Shown here: positions 22,335 through 27,263 of the stretch, piece by piece
How the letters are laid out: each line of letters starts with the position of its first letter
How positions within the stretch are numbered: position 1 is the stretch's first letter
Source: CAYMFD01 sp964389475
GTDB lineage: Bacteria; Bacteroidota; Bacteroidia; Chitinophagales; Saprospiraceae
Assembly: GCA_964389475.1 (NCBI GenBank)
Contig: CAYMFD010000043.1
Coordinates: 1 to 27,263, forward strand
Direction of reading: 5' to 3'
DNA: 27,263 bases
Program-made: the position numbers and the translations under genes
Notes under the pieces: model-generated
Database searches by the model: none
What the model saw: the letters and a program-made list of their open reading frames with translations, nothing else
What the model was told of the DNA's origin: nothing

Positions 22335-24179
22335 ATGCAGCATTATCAACAACTAAAAGACGGTTTCGTAGCCGCTATGTCATCACTGTATGGCGTAGAT
22401 GTAGATCCTACGTCGATACAACTCTCGCCAACTCGTAAGGAGTTCGACGGTCACTATACCATTGTCATATTCCCATATTTACGGGCTGCCAAGGTCGCGC
22501 CACCACAACTCGGTGAGGCGGTAGGTAACTACCTAGCTGAGCATGTCGATATTGTAGATGGACACAACACGATCAAGGGCTTTCTTAATCTCAGTCTGAG
22601 CAAGTCTTTCTGGAATGATGCCTTGGACGAGATGCTATCAGATGATAGTTTCGGCCGTCTACCACAGAAGGGGCAGACGGTCATGGTCGAGTTCTCATCG
22701 CCTAATACCAACAAACCGCTCCACCTCGGCCATATCCGCAACATACTCCTAGGCTGGTCTGTGAGCCAGGTCTTACGAGCAGCGGGTTACGATGTCGTCA
22801 ACACACAGATCATCAATGACAGAGGCATCGCCATCTGTAAGAGCATGCTAGCCTGGCAACTATACGGTGGAGGAGAGACGCCAGAGACTACGGGTGAGAA
22901 GGGTGACCACCTCGTGGGTAAGTACTATGTGCGGTTTAACCAAGCTCTAGGTGAGGAATATGCCAACTGGCAGACAACCACTACAGCTACGGAGGTATAC
23001 CAGCAACAGGGTAAGGCCGATGAGAGCGATGATGTATTTTACAAGCGATACAAGAACGACTACTTTAACAATTACAGCAAGCTGGGCGAACAAGCCAAAC
23101 AAATGCTACTAAAGTGGGAGGCAGGTGATCCAGATACGGTTAGTCTATGGCGCAAGATGAATGGATGGGTCTATGAGGGTTTTGACAAGACCTATGAGGC
23201 GCTAGGTGTATCATTTGACAAGCTCTATTACGAGAGCAACACCTATCTACTGGGCAAAGAAAGCGTGCAAAAAGGTCAGGACAAGGATATCTTCTACAGT
23301 AAGGACGACGGTAGCGTATGGGTAGACCTTACCGACGCAGGCATGGATGAGAAAATCGTCCTGCGCAGTGATGGTACAGCCGTCTACATGACCCAAGATA
23401 TCGGTACAGCCCAGCAGCGATATAGTGACTACAAGGCTGACAAGATGGTCTACGTGGTCGGTAATGAGCAGGACTACCACTTCAAGGTCTTATTTGAAAT
23501 CATGAAACGTCTCGACGAGCCATTTGCGGAGGGGCTATATCACCTGTCATATGGTATGGTCGACCTGCCAAGTGGTCGTATGAAGAGCCGCGAAGGTACC
23601 GTCGTAGATGCGGATGACCTCATCGCAGAAGTCATACAAGTAGCCGCCGATAGTACCAAAGATCGCAGCGCTATAGAAGCACTCAACCCCGAGGAACAAG
23701 CAAGTCTACACCGTAAACTAGGGCTGGCTGCTCTCAAGTTCTTCATACTCAAAGTGCAGCCGCAGAAGGGTATGACATTTGACCCACAAGCCAGTGTAGA
23801 TATGCAAGGGCAGACGGGCCCATACGTACAGAATGCCTACGTACGTGTGCAAAGTCTACTCCGCAAGCAGCAGTCTCTCAGCCTCGATGACGATGGCAGC
23901 TATACGTCACCGCTAGATCAAGAGATCGACCTCCTACGAACTGTAGCTGAGTATGAGCATGTACTCGCGTCGGCAGCGGATAATTATGATCCTGCTAGCA
24001 TAGCCAACTACTGCTATGCGCTAGCCAAAGACTATCACAAGTACTATCACGATGTGCGGATATTAGGAGCGGAGAGCGATAGTGCTAAGATCTGGAGAGT
24101 CAATCTATCACAACTGGTTGCAGTAACTCTCCGACAGGGCATGCAACTTTTAGGTATCACTATGCCTGACAGAATGTAG
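22335..24179 (+). CDS. argS: Arginyl-tRNA synthetase
   Basis: Charges tRNA-Arg with arginine; a class I synthetase in the cytoplasm. The 614 residues show the N-terminal Add-1 domain, then the catalytic start SSPNTNKPLHLGHIRN with the HIGH-type HLGH (130-133), QIINDRGIAICKSM, the mid-domain YVVGNEQDYHF, and the second signature MKSREG (416-421), in the place of KMSKS, the form usual for ArgRS. The C-terminal anticodon-binding helices include DMQGQTGPYVQNAYVR and end GMQLLGITMPDRM, as typical. A long insert around residues 175-230 (GGGETPETTGEKGDHLVG onward) is normal for Bacteroidota ArgRS. Start ATG 22335 fits the family. Confidence 0.97.
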   Translation: MQHYQQLKDGFVAAMSSLYGVDVDPTSIQLSPTRKEFDGHYTIVIFPYLRAAKVAPPQLGEAVGNYLAEHVDIVDGHNTIKGFLNLSLSKSFWNDALDEMLSDDSFGRLPQKGQTVMVEFSSPNTNKPLHLGHIRNILLGWSVSQVLRAAGYDVVNTQIINDRGIAICKSMLAWQLYGGGETPETTGEKGDHLVGKYYVRFNQALGEEYANWQTTTTATEVYQQQGKADESDDVFYKRYKNDYFNNYSKLGEQAKQMLLKWEAGDPDTVSLWRKMNGWVYEGFDKTYEALGVSFDKLYYESNTYLLGKESVQKGQDKDIFYSKDDGSVWVDLTDAGMDEKIVLRSDGTAVYMTQDIGTAQQRYSDYKADKMVYVVGNEQDYHFKVLFEIMKRLDEPFAEGLYHLSYGMVDLPSGRMKSREGTVVDADDLIAEVIQVAADSTKDRSAIEALNPEEQASLHRKLGLAALKFFILKVQPQKGMTFDPQASVDMQGQTGPYVQNAYVRVQSLLRKQQSLSLDDDGSYTSPLDQEIDLLRTVAEYEHVLASAADNYDPASIANYCYALAKDYHKYYHDVRILGAESDSAKIWRVNLSQLVAVTLRQGMQLLGITMPDRM

Positions 24180-24245
24180 TATGGACATTTCTGCCTTGGC
24201 ATTCGTTATGCCTACATTGGTATATCTTATAAATAAAAAAGTCTT

Positions 24246-25115
24246 ATGAATCAAAGAATTCAATTCGCCTTCAAGTTATTAGCTAGTATCGTATTGCTGG
24301 CTTTGTGCAGCAGTCAGTCGTTAAATGCTCAGGACGTTATATACAAAAAGGATGGTAAGGTCATCAGGGTAAAGATTGTCGAGATAGGAAGTACCAACAT
24401 AAGATATACCGAGTTTACCGACCAGGACGGCATCATCTTTACCATGGATCGCAGCCTCATACGTGAGATAGAGTTTGAGTCTGGTAGTATCTACGAAGAG
24501 CGAGAACCAGGTAATGACAAAGCCTACTTCTTCGACGATAGTAGAAGTAACCTCAAGGTCAATTTCTTTAGAGTGGGTGATGGCGAGATCTTAGTTACCT
24601 ACGAGCAATCCATTAATCCTAACCAATCGTGGGAAGTAACCTCTAAAGTCTTTCTAGACGATGAGCCGTTTGCCGGATTCAGAGGTGGATTCGGACTACA
24701 GGGTGGCTATAAGATCAAGACGGGCACAATATTTAAAGGTGGGGACTATCGGCCCAAGCACTTGCTAGCAGGCGGGTATATCCGACCTGGCGCGGGCTTC
24801 ACGAGCAGAGGTATAAGTAACAATGATCGATTCTTTATGACTCACGTCGGTATCGATATCGGCAAACAATGGATATTTAGCGATATCCTTTCTGTTGATC
24901 TCTTTGCTGGATTTCACTACTACAGTTACTCAGAGAATAATAGTGACCGCCCTGATGCACAGTTCTTTGACGAGGAGATATCAGCGGGTAATCTATTTGG
25001 GATAAGTAATCGAGCTATAGCCTTTGGACTACGTGTCGGCTACGTTTTTAACAGTCGAGCCGACAAAGAAGGGGTCAAGCGCAGCCGTAGCAAACGGCGT
25101 AATGTGATTAACTAG
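24246..25115 (+). CDS. Secreted protein of unknown function, outer-membrane-like
   Basis: No function recognised. The 289 residues begin with a signal peptide (about 1-29, LLASIVLLALCSSQSLNAQ). Residues 30-75 show the Bacteroidota motif DVIYKKDGKVIRVKIVEIGS...IRYTEF, followed by IREIEFESG, a small beta module often found at the front of surface proteins. The remainder is strand- and glycine-rich with aromatic residues (GGFGLQGGYKI, LLAGGYIRPGAGF, VDLFAGFHYYSY, FGLRVGYVF), compatible with a small outer-membrane barrel. The last 20 residues are basic (KRSRSKRRN), unusual after a final strand. It has a single-gene context; a hairpin 140 bases downstream may end its transcript. Confidence 0.75.
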   Translation: MNQRIQFAFKLLASIVLLALCSSQSLNAQDVIYKKDGKVIRVKIVEIGSTNIRYTEFTDQDGIIFTMDRSLIREIEFESGSIYEEREPGNDKAYFFDDSRSNLKVNFFRVGDGEILVTYEQSINPNQSWEVTSKVFLDDEPFAGFRGGFGLQGGYKIKTGTIFKGGDYRPKHLLAGGYIRPGAGFTSRGISNNDRFFMTHVGIDIGKQWIFSDILSVDLFAGFHYYSYSENNSDRPDAQFFDEEISAGNLFGISNRAIAFGLRVGYVFNSRADKEGVKRSRSKRRNVIN

Positions 25116-25257
25116 GTACGCTAGGTACAAAAGGCTATGGCATGCAGACGCGATGTGCGACAATTATATTCTTAGATGTACCTGTAATACCATTTCTACT
25201 GTAAGGTTTCGCATTAGCTTTTGAGATTATTCAAAATCAGATGAGTCAAAAAACGTA

Positions 25258-25287
25258 GTGGTAGCCGTAGCTACCACGAGGCTTTTT
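25258..25287 (+). terminator. Hairpin terminator after the secreted unknown protein
   Basis: An 8-bp perfect stem GTGGTAGC / GCTACCAC with a CGTA loop is followed by GAGGCTTTTT. It is 143 bases past the stop at 25115, so it may end that transcript after a long 3' tail. Confidence 0.6.
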
Positions 25288-25339
25288 GGCGAAATATGAT
25301 GAAGAATAAGGCAAAAAAAAGTGAAATTCTGTAGCAGAA

Positions 25340-25498
25340 ATGGTATACATACCCGAAGTAGAGTACGAGAAAATTAAGTAGAGATTTTCCACCCTAGACA
25401 AAGAGACACAGAGAAGATTGTACTATCTTCGACATAGCAGCGCATACTCAATCGTCGGATTACCGGACTGTGTGTCCGTCACTGTAGTGACGATGTGA
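25340..25498 (+). pseudogene. Possible small gene interrupted by an in-frame TAG
   Basis: From ATG 25340 the frame reads MVYIPEVEYEKIK, then TAG at 25379-25381, then continues open for 38 more residues (FSTLDKETQRRLYYLRHSS, ending VVTM) to TGA 25496-25498. Both sides look protein-like in composition and share one frame, as in a gene broken by one nonsense change. The start MVYIPxxEYEK is like the N-terminus of some antitoxin proteins, but no family is recognised. It overlaps the candidate RNA hairpins, and only one of the two readings may be right. Confidence 0.28.
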
Positions 25499-25604
25499 AG
25501 TAAGCGCTGTCATAATAAGGCGATGAGTTGTGCCTACCAAAGCTGTAGTACATTGCACTGATAAAGATTAATAGAGAGATCGTCTCAAGAATAACATTAT
25601 AGCA

Positions 25605-25640
25605 AAAAGGGTATCAGGGAAAAGTTCTTGATGCCCTTTT
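25605..25640 (+). terminator. Rho-independent terminator in the non-coding region
   Basis: A 12-bp stem with one G-T pair (AAAAGGGTATCA / TGATGCCCTTTT), loop of 12 bases, ending in TTTTATAT. No intact gene lies between it and the previous terminator, so it probably ends a small RNA or a lost gene's transcript. Confidence 0.75.
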
Positions 25641-25800
25641 ATATTGCAGGTATAGTCGCATCGGAATAGTGCCAGACTTTTTGACTGCAACATCACTAGG
25701 TAACCAGGGCTATAAAGTCAATAATAATCAGTAACTTGACGATGCTGAGATAGTCATGAGCGAGAGGTTCATTTTGTAACATCACAAAAATATTCGCCTT

Positions 25801-26235
25801 ATGATGAACGAAGAAGTACGTAAGATTATGACAACGGACCCTGTGACGGTCACGCCTGATCAGAATGTAGAGGAGGTATCCTACCTTATGCTCAAGCAGC
25901 ATCTACAACAGTTACCCGTGGTCAAGGACGGAGAGTTTATGGGTATCATCACCACATACGATCTCTGGAAGCAATATGAGAATAAGACAACGCTAAAAGA
26001 TCTCTGTGTTAAGGACGTGATGAATACTAAGGTAGTTCGTATCAGCCCTATTGACAAGGTAGGCACAGCAGCTGAGCTATTTGCTGATAGACGCTTTAAG
26101 ACCATCCCTGTTGTCAATCTCGATAACCAATTTAAGGGAGTAGTGACGGCATTTGATGTTATCCGAGAAGCGTTTAATTCTGAGTACAACCATCCGATCC
26201 TCTACAATGATAAATTTGAAAGAAAAGATAAGTGA
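25801..26235 (+). CDS. CBS-domain pair protein
   Basis: A 144-residue protein made almost only of two CBS domains, which together form a Bateman module binding adenine nucleotides or similar ligands and giving energy-state control. First domain: VRKIMTTDPVTVTPDQ, then LPVVKDGEFMGIITTYDLWK. Second: VKDVMNTKVVRISPIDKVG, AAELFADRRFKTIPVV and FKGVVTAFDVIREAF. There is no additional catalytic or membrane part. The stop overlaps the GTG start of the following flavoprotein gene (GTGA), implying coupled translation and perhaps a direct regulatory link. Two Mets at the start (25801, 25804) are possible. No exact TAnnTTTG box was found upstream; a TTTTG lies at 25772-25776. Confidence 0.92.
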   Translation: MMNEEVRKIMTTDPVTVTPDQNVEEVSYLMLKQHLQQLPVVKDGEFMGIITTYDLWKQYENKTTLKDLCVKDVMNTKVVRISPIDKVGTAAELFADRRFKTIPVVNLDNQFKGVVTAFDVIREAFNSEYNHPILYNDKFERKDK

Positions 26236-27158
26236 GTAAAATCTTAGAAGAGCTAGCCTTACCAGTGGTAGCGGCCCCAATGTTTCTGATCAGTAATCCC
26301 GACCTAGTCGTGAGTTGTTGTAAGCAAGGTATCTTAGGCAGCTTCCCAGCGCTTAACCAGCGTACTACAGAAGGTTTCAGGTCATGGGTCCACGACATCA
26401 AGTCTAGGATCAGTGGCGCTAGTTACGCTGTCAACTTGATCGTACATCGTACCAACCCCAGGCTGCAGGCAGACCTAGCGGTATGTGTTGAAGAGCAGGT
26501 ACCCGTGGTGATCACGAGCCTAGGTGCAGTCAAGGAGGTGGTAGATGCCGTACATAGCTATGGCGGTATCGTACTGCATGATGTCACAACACGACGTCAC
26601 GCTGAAAAGGCGGCAGAGGCAGGAGTAGATGGCCTCATTCTCGTATGTGCAGGTGCTGGTGGACATGCAGGGCAGTTGCACCCGATGGCATTCATACAGG
26701 AGGTACGTGGCTTTTACGACGGCATCATAGCTCTCAGCGGATGTATAAGCACAGGTGGAGACGCTGCAGCAGCTATCGCTATGGGAGCCGATCTAGCCTA
26801 CATGGGTACCAGATTTATCAATACGCAGGAAAGTGCTGCTACCGATGATTACCGACAGATGATCATAGAGAGCGGCGTATCAGACGTGGTCTATACGGCT
26901 GCCATCTCCGGCGTACCAGCTAATTTTCTACGCATGAGCTTAGAAGCGGCAGGGATTACTGCTGACCAATGGGGGCAAGCGGCTAAGATCAATTTCGGCG
27001 ATGAGATGAATACAGAGGCCAAAGCATGGAAGACTATCTGGTCAGCAGGTCAGGGTGTTGCGGGTATAAGCGACAATCCTACCGTCAAAGTCCTGGTAGA
27101 CCGTCTTAAACATGACTACCAAAATGCAGTAAGAAGGGCACAGGATAGACTAGGGTAG
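26232..27158 (+). CDS. Nitronate monooxygenase-like FMN protein
   Basis: An FMN-dependent TIM-barrel enzyme of the NMO/2-nitropropane dioxygenase family, oxidising nitronates such as propionate-3-nitronate in studied members. The protein starts from GTG 26232 and has 308 residues: PVVAAPMFLISNPDLV at the start, GASYAVNLI, the catalytic-base motif CAGAGGHAG with His145, GGDAAAAIAMGADLAYMGTRF for the FMN phosphate, and a C-terminal helical part. The family also includes enoyl-ACP reductase FabK and other relatives, so the activity is not certain. Its overlap with the CBS gene makes a two-gene operon. No SD is visible; translation probably depends on coupling to the CBS gene. Confidence 0.9.
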   Translation: MSKILEELALPVVAAPMFLISNPDLVVSCCKQGILGSFPALNQRTTEGFRSWVHDIKSRISGASYAVNLIVHRTNPRLQADLAVCVEEQVPVVITSLGAVKEVVDAVHSYGGIVLHDVTTRRHAEKAAEAGVDGLILVCAGAGGHAGQLHPMAFIQEVRGFYDGIIALSGCISTGGDAAAAIAMGADLAYMGTRFINTQESAATDDYRQMIIESGVSDVVYTAAISGVPANFLRMSLEAAGITADQWGQAAKINFGDEMNTEAKAWKTIWSAGQGVAGISDNPTVKVLVDRLKHDYQNAVRRAQDRLG

Positions 27159-27263
27159 TACTTAAGAGCCCTATTATTTGCGACACCTATTACTTACATC
27201 AATGATATCGTGTCAGTAGACTAAGCATTTTGATAGCACCTTTCTTCAATAATCAAGAAAGAC
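27159..27263. other. Window end, no gene seen
   Basis: The last 105 bases hold no frame of note. A 7-bp inverted repeat CTTTCTT / AAGAAAG (27240-27246 / 27255-27261) sits at the edge and may be part of a hairpin cut by the window. Confidence 0.4.

Larger units (their letters stand above)
25116..25800. other. 685-bp region without an intact gene
   Basis: Between the secreted protein and the CBS gene there is no frame of gene size. It holds two terminator-like hairpins (25258-25287 and 25605-25640), a disrupted reading frame (25340-25498) and a cluster of small stems at 25438-25509 (CAGCGC/GCGCTG enclosing CGGAC/GTCCG and CGTCAC/GTGACG). TATCTTCG at 25424-25431 is a one-mismatch -7 box that would start an RNA near the first stem. 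No tRNA, tmRNA or RNase P signature was found. Confidence 0.6.

Noticed and set aside
1..27263. CRISPR array, tRNA, rRNA, insertion sequence or prophage
   Set aside because: No spaced direct repeats, no cloverleaf or rRNA-like segment, no transposase or phage gene was seen by eye; the only tandem repeat is the heptamer array.

Overview
The window reads as a piece of a Bacteroidota chromosome, most like the Saprospiria/Lewinella-type lineages. Four things point there. Several genes carry an exact TAnnTTTG box (the Bacteroidota -7 promoter element) just before the start codon. The families DUF2911, DUF1573-lipoprotein and tail-fibre-like 'GIGT...LDLG' secreted proteins are present. Secreted proteins end their signal peptides in xAQ. 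True Shine-Dalgarno sequences are scarce. Lineage below phylum level is inference. A run of exactly 100 N (19788-19887) shows this is scaffolded assembly, with the gap inside dnaG.

Layout. 10-2906: a DEAD-box-type RNA helicase (minus), then an SDR reductase/epimerase followed by a group II truncated haemoglobin (plus). 2907-4125: an AT-rich accessory patch with a decayed coding remnant, a 69-residue unknown protein and an overlapping HNH endonuclease. 4351-5554 (minus): a DUF2911 secreted protein and a small NqrM-like Cys-rich membrane protein. 5578-7015 (plus): MazG and YggS/PLPBP, followed by 12 tandem 7-bp repeats. 7220-7570 (minus): DUF3024. 7795-8676 (plus): a secreted protein whose C-terminal half resembles the spongin/short-chain-collagen C4 domain of sponges and cnidarians; this is the most surprising protein here. 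8740-10912: a secreted C1 papain-fold peptidase, an outer-membrane barrel and a VOC protein. 11087-13162: LepA and a small unknown ORF. 13159-14655 (minus): a cysteine-desulfurase-like class V PLP enzyme. 14850-18555 (plus): a tight operon of a group II PLP decarboxylase, UDP-glucuronate decarboxylase and a GlcD-type FAD oxidase. 18596-19180: a Uma2-family protein. 19221-21723 (minus): DUF1573 lipoprotein, YajC and DnaG. 21741-24179 (plus): shikimate kinase and ArgS. 24246-25115: a secreted unknown. 25116-25800: a 685-bp non-coding stretch with two hairpin terminators, a disrupted small ORF and a possible structured RNA. 25801-27158: a CBS-pair protein overlapping a nitronate-monooxygenase-like flavoprotein.

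Most genes are housekeeping or metabolic and densely packed, with 4-bp overlaps and divergent gaps of 17-23 bp. No CRISPR array, tRNA, rRNA, insertion sequence or phage module was seen. The best candidates for something undescribed are the collagen-C4-like secreted protein, the pattern of apparently leaderless transcripts, the 69-aa/HNH pair in AT-rich DNA, and the structured region at 25340-25640.
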